This document shows positions 1-10,324 of a stretch of 64,000 nt of DNA, piece after piece. The first letter of the stretch is position 1, and the number at the start of each line of letters is the position of its first letter. The stretch is taken from assembly GCF_031656215.1 (NCBI RefSeq), contig NZ_CP134228.1:3367001-3431000 (forward strand), given 5' to 3'. The notes under the pieces were generated by a model, which worked only from the letters and a program-made list of their open reading frames with translations, had not been told where the DNA came from and searched no databases. Source of the stretch: Mesorhizobium koreense (lineage in GTDB: Bacteria > Pseudomonadota > Alphaproteobacteria > Rhizobiales > Rhizobiaceae). The translations under genes and the position numbers were made by a program.

Positions 1-104
1 TCCTTGCCGGAGCGGGATGCGCCTTCGTTTCTTTCCTGTTTTTGGTCCTGATGCCCGAAAAGCCGCTGCAGGGCGCCGCCGAGACCCCATCCGTGATGGA
101 GTAG
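1..104 (+). CDS. C-terminal end of an MFS-type transporter (partial)
   Basis: The window opens inside a reading frame that ends at TAG 102-104. About 33 residues remain: a hydrophobic helix (AFVSFLFLVLM) followed by PEKPL and a short polar tail. This is how many DHA-type major facilitator transporters end, with a last membrane helix and then a cytosolic tail. The family call rests on this tail only, and another polytopic membrane protein is possible. The rest of the gene lies upstream of the window. Confidence 0.45.
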   Translation, partial: LAGAGCAFVSFLFLVLMPEKPLQGAAETPSVME

Positions 105-250
105 CGAGTCGACCTGTGTATGTTCCTTTGGCAGCACGCATCCTCTCCGCGCCTTTCGGCCGCAGGCAGCGATACGTTTGCTGCACTGCAAAAAAGCTGG
201 TGAATGCTTATCTTCCGTAACGAATCGGGAGGAAAGCATGGGGTCCGAAA

Positions 251-415
251 ATGGATTTCTTTACCGAGCTTTTCTCCCGTCCGCGGACGAAGAACGACCT
301 GCGGAATCGGGCGGTTCTTGCCATCCTGAATGCCATGAGCGCCAAGGAGCGCTGCGAGATCAGGGTGCCGCCGCCCGACTTCCCGCGCAAGGCGCGTGAA
401 AGCGCGGCCTGGTGA
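251..415 (+). CDS. Small hypothetical protein, 54 aa
   Basis: Starts MDFFTELFSR and ends ESAAW. The frame has very high GC at third codon positions and an amphipathic centre (AVLAILNAMSAKERC), both typical of a real short gene in this genome. The best Shine-Dalgarno (GGAGG, 228-232) is placed for an ATG at 238 in a different frame, whose codon use looks non-coding. The start signal and the coding signal therefore disagree. I do not recognise the family. A short 5' error, or a start codon I have missed, could explain the mismatch. Confidence 0.5.
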   Translation: MDFFTELFSRPRTKNDLRNRAVLAILNAMSAKERCEIRVPPPDFPRKARESAAW

Positions 416-451
416 ACCATGGGCCCTCGGTTTAATCGGGAGAAGCAGGAC

Positions 452-778
452 TCAGAAGTCCCGCGGCGGAACAAACAGGCAGATCGTGCGGGTGTTGTCC
501 TGACCGGCAACGGAGCACCAGTGGTACTCCCCGTCCGGGGAATTCTTTATCCGGCTGTCGGTCATGGGAATGACCTCGCCGGTAGAGCGGATCACGTAGC
601 CCTTCGGCCCCTCGCGGATGCTGCTGGCCTTCACCTCGCGGCAGTCCATGTCGTGGCAACAGGCCCAGGGATAAGTCCAGCCCGTAGGTGCCTGATGCGC
701 AAACGCATCTATCGAACCTGCAATGGTAATGGCGACAGTCATTCCGAGCAGCATGCATCCGCATGGAAGCGATCGCAT
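452..778 (-). CDS. Secreted conserved hypothetical protein, 108 aa
   Basis: The chosen ATG (778) gives an N-terminus MRSLPCGCMLLGMTVAI... ending near AFAHQ, which reads as a Sec signal peptide. An upstream in-frame ATG at 931 would bury it behind about 50 residues. The mature part is Cys- and Trp-rich (GWTYPWACCHDMDC, then EYHWCSVAGQDNTRTIC), suggesting disulfides in the periplasm. Proteins of this style are common hypotheticals in rhizobia and their role is unknown. The Shine-Dalgarno is weak. It stands alone, downstream of and in the same direction as alaS across a gap of about 270 bp. Confidence 0.6.
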   Translation of the reverse strand: MRSLPCGCMLLGMTVAITIAGSIDAFAHQAPTGWTYPWACCHDMDCREVKASSIREGPKGYVIRSTGEVIPMTDSRIKNSPDGEYHWCSVAGQDNTRTICLFVPPRDF

Positions 779-1047
779 GGTGGGCGGTAAGGTAATTCCG
801 CGGCGCTGTCCTCCCAACCAGATGCCGCAGACATTCTTGCCTGCGTTGAACATCCCGGTGGTCCTCGACGGAAAGTCGACGTTCAATAATACTACAATTT
901 TAAGGGTCTCATGCGCGCCGGCCAGCGGCAACGCCCATCAATAATGTTGACCGGCTGACACAGGCCGTGCGCCGTGCAAGGAGTGAACCACTCGGAGACG
1001 AGGCGATAAGCAGCACCGCTGGTCCGGGCCAGTAGGGTTACACCCGT

Positions 1048-3708
1048 TCAGGCACCGAGCGCTTCTGCCACCCTGTCCAGCGCTTCCGCTGCCTTCGTTC
1101 CATCCGGGCCGCCGGCCTGCGCCATGTCGGGCCGGCCGCCGCCGCCCTGCCCTCCCAGAGCCGCCGAGGCCTTGCGGACCAGATCGACGGCGGAGAATTT
1201 AGACGCCAGATCACCGGTGACGCCGATGACCACGCTCGCCTTCCCGTCTTCGCCGAGGCCGATGAAGGCCACCACGCCCGAGCCGAGCGACTTCTTGCCA
1301 TCATCGGCGAGCGACTTCAGATCGCGCGGAGAAACGCCCTCGACGACCTTGCCAAGGAACTTCGTGCCGGCCACCTCTTTCACCTCGCCGGCAGCACCCG
1401 ACGATCCACCGCCGAGCGCCAGTTTCTTGCGTGCGTCGGCAAGTTCGCGCTCCAGTTTGCGCCGCTCCTCGATAAGCGCCTCAAGGCGCGGAAGCGCCTC
1501 GGCCGGGCCGACCTTGAGCGCGGAGGCCATCGCCCTGACGCGCCGATCCTGCTCGTCGAGGTGATGCCTGGCATCGACGCCCGTCAGTGCCTCGATGCGG
1601 CGGACGCCCGCCGCGACCGCGCCTTCCGAGACGAGACGGATGAGGCCGATATCGCCGGTCGCGCGCACATGAGTACCGCCGCAAAGCTCGACCGAATAGG
1701 GCTTGCCGGCCTTGTCGCCATGTTCGGCGGTACCCATGGAGACGACACGGACCTCGTCACCGTATTTCTCGCCGAACAGCGCCATCGCGCCCTCTGCGAT
1801 GGCGTCGTCCACGGCCATCAGCCTGGTCGTCACCGGGCTGTTCTGGACGACGATCTCGTTCGCCATGTCCTCGACGCGCTCCAGTTCCTCAGGCGCGATC
1901 GGCTTCGGATGCGAGAAATCGAAGCGCAGGCGGTCTGGCGCGACAAGCGAGCCCTTCTGCGCGACATGCGTGCCAAGTATCTCGCGCAGCGCCTCGTGGA
2001 TGAGGTGGGTGGCGGAGTGATTGGCGCGCAGGCGCGAGCGGCGGGCACGGTCGACTTCCATCTCGACCGCTATGCCGGTACCGACCGTGCCTTCCTTCAC
2101 CAGCCCGGCATGTACGAAGACACCATCGCCGCGCTTCTGCGTGTCGGTGATTTCGATGACGAGACGGTCGCCGTACATCATGCCGACATCGCCGACCTGA
2201 CCGCCGGACTCACCATAAAACGGCGTCTGGTTGACAACGATGCCGACCGTTTCACCTTCCCTCGCCTCGTCGACGATGGCGCCGTCACGGACGAGCGCCG
2301 TGACCACGCCCTCGGCCTTCTCCGTCTCGTAGCCAAGGAATTCGGTCGGGCCGACCCGGTCGCGTACAGTGAACCAGATGGCGTCGGTCTTGGCCTCGCC
2401 GGAGCCTGCCCAGCTTGCACGCGCTTCGGCCTTCTGCCGTTCCATCGCGGCATTGAACCCTTCGAGGTCGACGCCGATGCCGCGCTGGCGCAACGCGTCC
2501 TGCGTCAGATCGAGCGGAAAGCCATAGGTGTCATAGAGCCGGAAAGCCGTCTCGCCGTCGAGCCTGTCACCTTCCTTCAATTGCTCGGTCTCCTCGGAGA
2601 GGAGGCCAAGGCCGCGCGCCAGCGTCTTGCGGAAGCGCCTCTCCTCGAGCTTCAGCGTCTCGGTGATGAGCGCCTCGCCGCGAATGAGTTCCGGATAGGC
2701 CTGGCCCATTTCGCGCAGGAGCGCCGGAACCAGACGCCACATCAAAGGCTCGCTCGCGCCGAGAAGCTGCGCGTGGCGCATGGCGCGGCGCATGATGCGG
2801 CGCAGCACATAGCCGCGACCCTCGTTTGACGGCAGCACGCCGTCGGCGATGAGGAAGCTCGACGCGCGCAGATGGTCCGCGATGACGCGATGGCTGGCGC
2901 GGTTCTTTCCTTCCGCCTTGACGCCCGTCGCCTCCTCCGAGGCGCGGATCAGGGCACGGAAGAGGTCGATATCGTAATTGTCATGCACGCCCTGCAACAC
3001 GGCCGCGACGCGCTCCAGCCCCATGCCGGTGTCGATCGAGGGGCGCGGCAGGTCGATGCGTTCTTCCCTCGTGACCTGCTCGAACTGCATGAAGACGAGA
3101 TTCCAGATCTCGATGAAACGGTCGCCGTCTTCATCCGGGCTGCCGGGAGGGCCACCCGGTATCGCCTCGCCATGGTCGTAGAAGATCTCCGAACACGGGC
3201 CACACGGACCGGTATCGCCCATCGCCCAGAAATTGGCGCTGGTCGGGATGCGGATGATACGGCTTTCCGGCAGGCCGGCGATCTTCTTCCACAGGTCGGC
3301 GGCCGCATCGTCGGTATGGTAGACGGTGACGAGCAGCCGATCCTCGGCAAGGCCGAACTCGCGCGTGATCAGCTTCCAGGCAAGCTCGATCGCAAGCTCC
3401 TTGAAATAGTCGCCGAAGGAGAAATTGCCGAGCATTTCGAAGAAGGTGTGGTGGCGGGCGGTGTAGCCGACATTATCGAGGTCGTTATGCTTGCCGCCGG
3501 CACGCACGCATTTCTGCGAGGTCGTGGCGCGCGAATAGGATCGCTGTTCCAGCCCGGTGAAGACATTCTTGAACTGCACCATGCCGGCATTGGTGAACAT
3601 GAGCGTCGGGTCGTTGCGCGGGACGAGCGGTCCCGAAGGCACGATCTGGTGACCGTTCCTCGCGAAATACTCCAGAAATGCCGACCGGATTTCGTTGACA
3701 CCACTCAT
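1048..3708 (-). CDS. alaS: Alanine--tRNA ligase
   Basis: AlaRS charges tRNA-Ala in the cytosol and edits mischarged Ser/Gly. The 886-residue product has the class II catalytic core at the N-terminus ([10 protein letters not shown], with [11 protein letters not shown] later), the editing domain zinc motif HxxxH (NHSATHLIH) paired with CGGTH, and a C-terminal DHHA1 domain with the glycine-rich run before RPDMAQAGG. Length matches the family. ATG 3708 was chosen because AAAGG lies 7 bp upstream and [11 protein letters not shown] is the standard N-terminus. The reading frame stays open further upstream but that part is not conserved-looking. It lies downstream of recA with a stem-loop between them. 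Confidence 0.97.
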   Translation of the reverse strand: MSGVNEIRSAFLEYFARNGHQIVPSGPLVPRNDPTLMFTNAGMVQFKNVFTGLEQRSYSRATTSQKCVRAGGKHNDLDNVGYTARHHTFFEMLGNFSFGDYFKELAIELAWKLITREFGLAEDRLLVTVYHTDDAAADLWKKIAGLPESRIIRIPTSANFWAMGDTGPCGPCSEIFYDHGEAIPGGPPGSPDEDGDRFIEIWNLVFMQFEQVTREERIDLPRPSIDTGMGLERVAAVLQGVHDNYDIDLFRALIRASEEATGVKAEGKNRASHRVIADHLRASSFLIADGVLPSNEGRGYVLRRIMRRAMRHAQLLGASEPLMWRLVPALLREMGQAYPELIRGEALITETLKLEERRFRKTLARGLGLLSEETEQLKEGDRLDGETAFRLYDTYGFPLDLTQDALRQRGIGVDLEGFNAAMERQKAEARASWAGSGEAKTDAIWFTVRDRVGPTEFLGYETEKAEGVVTALVRDGAIVDEAREGETVGIVVNQTPFYGESGGQVGDVGMMYGDRLVIEITDTQKRGDGVFVHAGLVKEGTVGTGIAVEMEVDRARRSRLRANHSATHLIHEALREILGTHVAQKGSLVAPDRLRFDFSHPKPIAPEELERVEDMANEIVVQNSPVTTRLMAVDDAIAEGAMALFGEKYGDEVRVVSMGTAEHGDKAGKPYSVELCGGTHVRATGDIGLIRLVSEGAVAAGVRRIEALTGVDARHHLDEQDRRVRAMASALKVGPAEALPRLEALIEERRKLERELADARKKLALGGGSSGAAGEVKEVAGTKFLGKVVEGVSPRDLKSLADDGKKSLGSGVVAFIGLGEDGKASVVIGVTGDLASKFSAVDLVRKASAALGGQGGGGRPDMAQAGGPDGTKAAEALDRVAEALGA

Positions 3709-3830
3709 GAACATGCCTTTTGGAAAGGGTACCCGGGCACGCGCCCGGAAATGTGTCAGGCCTTGTAGCGTTAGGCTTTCATACTGTCCAGAAACACCGC
3801 GAGCACCAAGCCCGCAGGCTCCCGAACATG

Positions 3831-3858
3831 CGAATGCCGGCGCAAACGCCGGCATTCG
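3831..3858 (-). terminator. 12-bp perfect stem-loop between recA and alaS
   Basis: CGAATGCCGGCG at 3831-3842 pairs perfectly with 3847-3858 around a CAAA loop. It lies about 30 bp past the recA stop. There is no clear U-tract on either strand, so it may be a weak terminator, a transcript-stabilising hairpin or a processing site. Confidence 0.6.
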
Positions 3859-3887
3859 TCAAGTAAGCAATCAAAGCAGGACGATTT

Positions 3888-4976
<1,089 letters not shown>

Positions 4977-5044
4977 GATATACTACCCCTTGGTCGTCAA
5001 TGAAGGCCGGGCAATGTGTGATCCCTTACATATTTGTACCTGTT

Positions 5045-5061
5045 TTGTTCTTGTTTGGCAA
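5045..5061 (-). promoter_or_regulatory. SOS operator of recA (TTG-N11-CAA)
   Basis: TTG (5045-5047), 11 bases, CAA (5059-5061), about 70 bp before the recA start. This spacing is the operator form described for rhizobial recA genes. An overlapping GTAC-N7-GTTC (5036-5050) is one mismatch from the general alphaproteobacterial LexA box GTTC-N7-GTTC. The remaining 4977-5232 intergenic stretch is AT-rich and holds the divergent promoters of recA and psuK. Confidence 0.6.
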
Positions 5062-5232
5062 TAGGGCATAACATATTGTCTTCAAAGGATTTTGTCATTT
5101 TGTTCCTTTCCTGTTTCGTACGCCCAGCGGGGACAATCGGCAATTATCCTGTCAAATTGACTGCATCACGCATCGCGCCTGCCGCCGATTCGCCGGCCCC
5201 CGATCCCGCTTCCTGAACGGAAACAATCCCGC

Positions 5233-6174
5233 ATGACGCCGACAAAACTGTTCGCCGCCGGCGGCGCTCATATAGATCGGCGCGGCCATATCAGCGGGCC
5301 TTATGCCGCCGGTGCGTCGAACCCCGGCACCATGCGCGAGGAGGCTGGCGGCGGCGCCTTCAATGCGCTGCGCAACGCCGTCGGGCGCGGTTGCGAAGGA
5401 ACGCTGCTTTCCGTGCGCGGCGGCGACATGGCTGGCGAAGCGGTGGCGCGCGCCATACGCGAAGCCGGTATCGCCGATCTTTCGGCAACTTTCCTCGACC
5501 GCGCGACGCCGAGCTACACGGCATTCATCGAGGCGAACGGCGATGTGGTGGCTGGGCTCGCCGATATGAGCCTCTACGATCTCGCCTTCGCGAAGCTGAT
5601 CCGCAGGCGTGCAATCCGCGACGCGATCGCCGAAGCGGACGTGGTACTGTGCGATGCCAACCTGCCAGAGCCCGCGCTGGAAAGGCTCGCCGGCCTGGCA
5701 GGCGCAAGGCCGATCTTCGCCGTCGCGATCTCGCCCGCCAAGGTCGTCCGCCTGCGCCCGATCCTCACCCGCATCGCCTGTCTGTTCATGAACCGGCGCG
5801 AGGCGGTCGCGCTTTCGGGCGCTGGCCTCGGTGATGATCCGGCCAATATGGCGCGGGCACTTGCGGCCTCGGGCCTGACCTCCGGCGTGATAAGCGCCGG
5901 CAAGGAAAGCGTCGTCGGCTTCAGTGCCGATGGCCTGTTCGAAATTGAGCCGCCCTCCCCGCGCCTCACGGCCGATTCGACGGGCGCGGGTGACGCGCTT
6001 GCCGGCGCGACGATCGCCGCGCTGATGCGCAAAGAGAAGTTGCGCGAGGCCGTGCGCGAGGGACTCGCCGCCGCTCTTTTGACGATAGAGACGAATACGG
6101 TTGTTGCCGACTATGATGAAGCGGCTTTCGCGGAAGCACTCGCCCTTGTACCTGCGGCACGGGATGTGGGATGA
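5233..6174 (+). CDS. psuK: Pseudouridine kinase, PfkB family
   Basis: A 313-residue PfkB/ribokinase-fold sugar kinase with the C-terminal signature DSTGAGDALAG at residues 248-258 (predicted catalytic base D254) and the N-terminal glycine-rich substrate motif (EEAGGGAFNALRNA). The substrate is inferred from its partner. It overlaps the next gene, pseudouridine-5'-phosphate glycosidase, by ATGA, and the pair makes the known route from pseudouridine to pseudouridine 5'-phosphate and then to uracil plus ribose 5-phosphate. Kinase family membership is certain. The pseudouridine specificity rests on the neighbour. Confidence 0.85.
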   Translation: MTPTKLFAAGGAHIDRRGHISGPYAAGASNPGTMREEAGGGAFNALRNAVGRGCEGTLLSVRGGDMAGEAVARAIREAGIADLSATFLDRATPSYTAFIEANGDVVAGLADMSLYDLAFAKLIRRRAIRDAIAEADVVLCDANLPEPALERLAGLAGARPIFAVAISPAKVVRLRPILTRIACLFMNRREAVALSGAGLGDDPANMARALAASGLTSGVISAGKESVVGFSADGLFEIEPPSPRLTADSTGAGDALAGATIAALMRKEKLREAVREGLAAALLTIETNTVVADYDEAAFAEALALVPAARDVG

Positions 6175-7130
6175 GCCGCCCGAGCGATGACGATCTCCGA
6201 GCAGAGAATGAAATGATCTCCGAAAGCGCACGTTCCTTTATCGACATCGAACCGACGGTTGCCAAAGCGCTTGCCGCCGGCACACCCGTCGTCGCGCTGG
6301 AAAGCACGATCATCACGCATGGCATGCCCTATCCGCAGAACAGGGAGATGGCGGCGTCGGTCGAACGGATCATAAGCGAGGAAGGGGCCGTGCCGGCGAC
6401 GATCGCGGTGATCGACGGGCGGTTGAAGATCGGCCTCACCGCAGCCGAGCGCGATGCATTGGCGAAGGCGGGCGATACGATGAAGTTGTCGCGGGCCGAT
6501 CTAGCCTTCGCCATCGCCGAAAGGCGCACCGGCGGCACCACGGTCGCCGCCACCATGATCGCGGCGGCGCTGGCGGGCATATCCGTCTTCGCCACTGGCG
6601 GCATCGGCGGCGTCCACAAGGGAGCGGAGAAGAGCTTCGACGTCTCCGCCGATCTCGACGAACTAGCGCGCACGCCCGTCATCGTCGTGTCGGCCGGGCC
6701 AAAGGCCATTCTCGATATCGAGAAGACACTGGAAGTACTGGAGACGCGCGGCGTGCCGGTCGTCGTCTATGGCGCGGACGTCATGCCGGCGTTCTGGTCA
6801 CGCCGGTCGCCCTACCCCGCGCCCTTACGTCTCGACCGACCAGAAGCGCTCGCCGGCTTCTTCCGCACCAGGCAAGCGCTGGGCATCACCGGCGGCATGC
6901 TGGTCGCGAACCCCGTTCCGGAGGCGGAAGAGATCCCGGCGAAGGAGATGACGGGATACATCGCGGCAGCGCAAAAGGCCGCGGAAGCCGAAAACATCGG
7001 CGGCAAGGCCGTTACGCCCTACCTGCTTTCGAAAATCCTCGAACTGAGCGATGGCAAAAGCCTCGCCACCAACATCGCGCTGGTTGAGAACAATGCGCGA
7101 TTGGCCGCTCGGATCGCGAAAGCACTGTGA
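6171..7130 (+). CDS. psuG: Pseudouridine-5'-phosphate glycosidase
   Basis: Cleaves (reversibly) the C-glycosidic bond of pseudouridine 5'-phosphate, completing pseudouridine salvage from RNA turnover. Family motifs are clear: ALESTIITHGMPYPQN near the N-terminus, RRTGGTTVAATM, FATGGIGGVHKGAE, and NIGGKAVTPYLL before the C-terminus. The 319 residues match the usual length if translation starts at the ATGA overlap with psuK (6171). A second in-frame ATG at 6213 (MISESARSF) would remove a poorly conserved tail and is possible. Confidence 0.93.
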   Translation: MSRPSDDDLRAENEMISESARSFIDIEPTVAKALAAGTPVVALESTIITHGMPYPQNREMAASVERIISEEGAVPATIAVIDGRLKIGLTAAERDALAKAGDTMKLSRADLAFAIAERRTGGTTVAATMIAAALAGISVFATGGIGGVHKGAEKSFDVSADLDELARTPVIVVSAGPKAILDIEKTLEVLETRGVPVVVYGADVMPAFWSRRSPYPAPLRLDRPEALAGFFRTRQALGITGGMLVANPVPEAEEIPAKEMTGYIAAAQKAAEAENIGGKAVTPYLLSKILELSDGKSLATNIALVENNARLAARIAKAL

Positions 7131-7192
7131 AGCGTTTCAGGGCTGAGATGGCCTCATCTCCGTCCCGCCCTTCGACAAGCTCGGGCTCAAGA

Positions 7193-7220
7193 CCTCTCCC
7201 CCATTTTCGTGAGGGAGAGG
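7193..7220. terminator. Stem-loop between convergent psuG and OmpA-like gene
   Basis: CCTCTCCC (7193-7200) pairs with GGGAGAGG (7213-7220) around a 12-base loop. It sits between two convergent genes and can serve as a bidirectional terminator. The arm sequence is a repeat type often seen in rhizobial intergenic DNA. Confidence 0.5.
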
Positions 7221-7236
7221 ACGAGGGCAAGGCCAC

Positions 7237-7884
7237 TCAAGTGATCGGCGTCAGGTAGATCTCGACGCGGCGGTTCTGGGCGCGGCCCGCTTCGGTAGCG
7301 TTGGAAGCGATCGGATCGCTTTTGCCGAATCCGTTGATTGCGAAGCGGCGGCCGTCTACGCCCTGCGCCGAAAGATAGCTCGCGACCGACTGCGCACGCC
7401 GCCTGGACAGATCGAGATTGTACTGCTCGCTGCCGGTCGAATCGGTATGGCCATTCACATCGATCAGCGTCTGGTTGTACTTCTTCAGAACCAGCGCCAC
7501 GGAATTCAGCGTCGGATAGAAGGCTGGCATGACCGAATCCTGGTCCGTCGGGAAGGTGATGTTGGAGGGCATATTGAGAATGATCCGGTTGCCCTCGCGC
7601 GTCACCGAGACGCCGGTGCCCTGAAGTTGGGTCCGAAGCTGCGCTTCCTGATTGTCCATGTAGGCGCCGACCGCGCCGCCCGCGAGCGCGCCGACGCCCG
7701 CGCCGATCAACGCGTTGCGGCGGTCGTTGCCGCCGGCAAGAAGTCCGAGCCCGGCGCCCGCCGCAGCGCCTAGGAGCGCTCCGCCCGCCGTGTTCGACAT
7801 CTTCTGCTGCCCCGTATAGGGATCTGTCGTACAGGCAGCGCCAAGCGCAGCGGCGACGAGCACCGCAATCGTTCTGGTCTTCAT
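7237..7884 (-). CDS. OmpA-family outer-membrane lipoprotein (YiaD-like)
   Basis: 215 residues from ATG 7884, which has GGGGAG at good spacing. Order: signal peptide with a lipobox-like LGAAC, a glycine-zipper segment (GGALLGAAAGAGLGLLAGG and ALIGAGVGALAGGAVGAYM) that can sit in a membrane, then a C-terminal OmpA/MotB domain with the peptidoglycan-binding motifs NGHTDSTGSEQYN and RRRAQSVASYL. It probably anchors the outer membrane to the cell wall. The lipobox is not a perfect match, so lipidation is likely but not certain. Confidence 0.88.
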   Translation of the reverse strand: MKTRTIAVLVAAALGAACTTDPYTGQQKMSNTAGGALLGAAAGAGLGLLAGGNDRRNALIGAGVGALAGGAVGAYMDNQEAQLRTQLQGTGVSVTREGNRIILNMPSNITFPTDQDSVMPAFYPTLNSVALVLKKYNQTLIDVNGHTDSTGSEQYNLDLSRRRAQSVASYLSAQGVDGRRFAINGFGKSDPIASNATEAGRAQNRRVEIYLTPIT

Positions 7885-8166
7885 GAAATCTCCCCTCGAT
7901 TGGCGGAAGCGAAAAACTTCCGGAATGTGAATCTCCACTGCAGTGGAGTACCCGAGAATGCGGCAAAATCGGGATCGGCACCACCGTCCGGAACTATTTC
8001 GCCATACATCCGCGCCCTTGTCCACGGCGGGATGGCGTTAACGACCTGGCGCTGCCGACAGCGGACGGCCGCAAGGTCGAGCCGGGCCGCGAGTTGCTTG
8101 TTGCGACGGAGCGTCTTACAGCACGGGGTGATCGACACGGAACGGACCTGCCGGAACAATCCGCCG

Positions 8167-9255
8167 ATGCGCGCGACAACTTCAGCCATGATAACCGCAA
8201 TTCTGCTCGGCACCGGTTTTTCAATTGCCGCTGGGGCCGCCGCGGCAGCGGAAATGTCTATCGGGCTTGCCGTGCCGCTCAGCGGTAAGGATGCGATGCT
8301 CGGCGAACAACTGCAGGCCGGCGTCGAGACAGCCGCCGCTAACCATGCAGGCGCAACCGTAACGCTGGAGACCGCCGATAGCGGCTGCACCGCCGACGGC
8401 GGAGCGAAAGCAGCCCGGCAATTCGTCGATGCCAGGGTGGGCGCAGTCGTAGGCTTCCTGTGCACGGAGGCCATCGAAGCGGCGCTGCCGATCCTGAAGG
8501 AAGCCAACATCCCGGTCATCACACCCGGCGTGCGCGCAAACAGCCTTACCGACAAGCGCTACAAGACAGGCTGGCCGGTCTATCGGCTGGCACCGCGCGA
8601 CGACGAAGAGTCAAAGGCGGTCGTCGCCATACTGACCAAAAGGTGGGCGGACAAGCTCTTCGCCATCATCGACGATGGCACGATCTATGGGCGCGAGTTG
8701 TCGGAGAATTTCCGCCTCGCGGCCGAACAGGCGGGACTGAAACCGGTCTTCACGGACAATTACCGCCCGCAGATGGACAACCAGATCGGCCTTGTAGGAA
8801 GATTGAAGAAAGCCGGCGCGGAATATGTCTTCGCCGGCGGCGACCGCACCGATATCGCCGTCATCGGGCGAGATGCGGCGAAACTCGGGCTCAAGCTGAT
8901 CATCGCCGGCGGCGAAGCGTTGAGGGCCGAACCCGGCGACGTGCCGCTCGCCAGGGGAACGCTGATGATCGGCCTTCCGGACTGGTCCGTAAGTGACGAC
9001 CGGACCGCGCTCTTCCAGTTGGCGGCGGACGACATCGCACCCGAAGGCTACGTGCTGCCGGGCTACGCCGCCCTGCAGATTGCCGCTTCTGCGCTTGCGC
9101 AGCAGGACGCGCAGAAGAACTTTCGCAAGCGCATAGAAACCACCAGCTTCGACACGGCGATCGGCCCCATCCGTTTCGACGACAAGGGCGACATCACAGG
9201 CAATCCCTATCGTCTCTACGAATGGGACGGCAATTCATTCGTGGAAGTGCGTTGA
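8167..9255 (+). CDS. Branched-chain amino-acid-type ABC transporter substrate-binding protein
   Basis: A 362-residue periplasmic binding protein of the LivJ/peripla_BP_6 type. It has a signal peptide (ITAILLGTGFSIAAGAAAAA, then EMSIGLAVPLSGKDAMLG), a CTADGG...VGFLC segment whose two cysteines probably form the family disulfide, and the C-terminal GPIRFDDKGDI motif common in these proteins. No permease or ATPase gene is adjacent, so it is an orphan, and its ligand cannot be read from sequence. The start could be ATG 8167 or ATG 8188. The 282-bp divergent gap with the OmpA-like gene presumably carries both promoters. Confidence 0.88.
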   Translation: MRATTSAMITAILLGTGFSIAAGAAAAAEMSIGLAVPLSGKDAMLGEQLQAGVETAAANHAGATVTLETADSGCTADGGAKAARQFVDARVGAVVGFLCTEAIEAALPILKEANIPVITPGVRANSLTDKRYKTGWPVYRLAPRDDEESKAVVAILTKRWADKLFAIIDDGTIYGRELSENFRLAAEQAGLKPVFTDNYRPQMDNQIGLVGRLKKAGAEYVFAGGDRTDIAVIGRDAAKLGLKLIIAGGEALRAEPGDVPLARGTLMIGLPDWSVSDDRTALFQLAADDIAPEGYVLPGYAALQIAASALAQQDAQKNFRKRIETTSFDTAIGPIRFDDKGDITGNPYRLYEWDGNSFVEVR

Positions 9256-9258
9256 GCG

Positions 9259-10263
9259 ATGGCATACCGGGCGGGACCCAGAAACCTCATCACCGATGTC
9301 GCCGGCCTTCTGGTTGGCAATGCAGCCGACGAGAAAGTGAAGAGCGGAACGACTGTCGTCCTTTGCGAGGAACCAGCCGTGGCCGGTGTACAGGTTCTCG
9401 GCGGCGCGCCGGGCACGCGCGAGACTGACCTGCTCGAACCGCATAATCTGGTCGAGAAGGTGGACGCCATCGTCCTTTCAGGCGGCTCAGCCTTCGGGCT
9501 CGACGCGGCTTCGGGCGTGCAGGCGGCGCTGCGAGAAAAGGGCATCGGCTTCGAGATCGCCGGGATGCGCGTGCCGATCGCGCCGGCGGCAATCGTATTC
9601 GACCTGGCCAATGGCGGCGACAAGGGCTGGGGCCGCTATCCACCCTATCGCGATCTCGGCTTTGAGGCTGTCGAACGCGTCGCCGCTGATTTCACGCTGG
9701 GTACGGCCGGTGCCGGCACCGGCGCGCTGACTGCAGGCCTCAAGGGCGGTCTTGGCTCCGCCTCCACCATATTGCCCAATGGCGTGACGGTCGGCGCGCT
9801 CGCCATAGCGAATGGGGTGGGCTCGGTGACCATCGGCCGCACACGCCATTTCTGGGCCGCGCCCTTTGAAATCGGCGACGAGTTCGGCGGACTCGGCCTG
9901 GCGCACCCCCTCCCGGCCGACGCACAGGATGTGAGGCTCAAATCGCGAGAGCCCCGGCCGGGTGAGAATACGACGATCGCCATCATCGCGACCGACGCCG
10001 TGATGACGAAGGCCGCCGCCAAGCGGCTGGCGATCGCGGCCCATGACGGCTTCGCAAGGGCTATCTGGCCCGCGCATACGCCCATCGACGGCGATCTCGT
10101 CTTCGCGCTGGCGACCGGCCGGAGCGGGCGAACGCTCAACCTGGACGAGGCCATCGACCTCTACGCCGCCGCCGGCGCCACGATGGCGCGCGCAATTGCG
10201 CGTGGGGTCCATGCGGCGACGCCTTCGGCCGAAGACGTGCTGCCGGTATGGTCGGAGCGTTGA
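9259..10263 (+). CDS. P1 (DmpA/S58) family peptidase
   Basis: 334 residues, matching the DmpA aminopeptidase/amidase family, which are Ntn-type hydrolases activated by self-cleavage. The predicted cleavage site is in GENTTIAIIATDA, where the threonine after Asn would become the nucleophile. GAGTGALTAGLKGGLG and LSGGSAFGLDAA are further family motifs. It starts 3 bp after the binding-protein stop, so the two are likely co-transcribed. That suggests, without proving, import and hydrolysis of a peptide-like compound. Confidence 0.88.
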   Translation: MAYRAGPRNLITDVAGLLVGNAADEKVKSGTTVVLCEEPAVAGVQVLGGAPGTRETDLLEPHNLVEKVDAIVLSGGSAFGLDAASGVQAALREKGIGFEIAGMRVPIAPAAIVFDLANGGDKGWGRYPPYRDLGFEAVERVAADFTLGTAGAGTGALTAGLKGGLGSASTILPNGVTVGALAIANGVGSVTIGRTRHFWAAPFEIGDEFGGLGLAHPLPADAQDVRLKSREPRPGENTTIAIIATDAVMTKAAAKRLAIAAHDGFARAIWPAHTPIDGDLVFALATGRSGRTLNLDEAIDLYAAAGATMARAIARGVHAATPSAEDVLPVWSER

Positions 10264-10324
10264 GCCTCCGGCCCTGCTCTGCTAGGAGGCATCCTCAAGC
10301 CGCCATCCGGAAAGGCCGCCCCTC

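Noticed and set aside
1561-3768. Long plus-strand open frames opposite alaS
   Set aside because: They mirror alaS codons, a usual effect of high GC. Translations show no domains, and alaS is certain.
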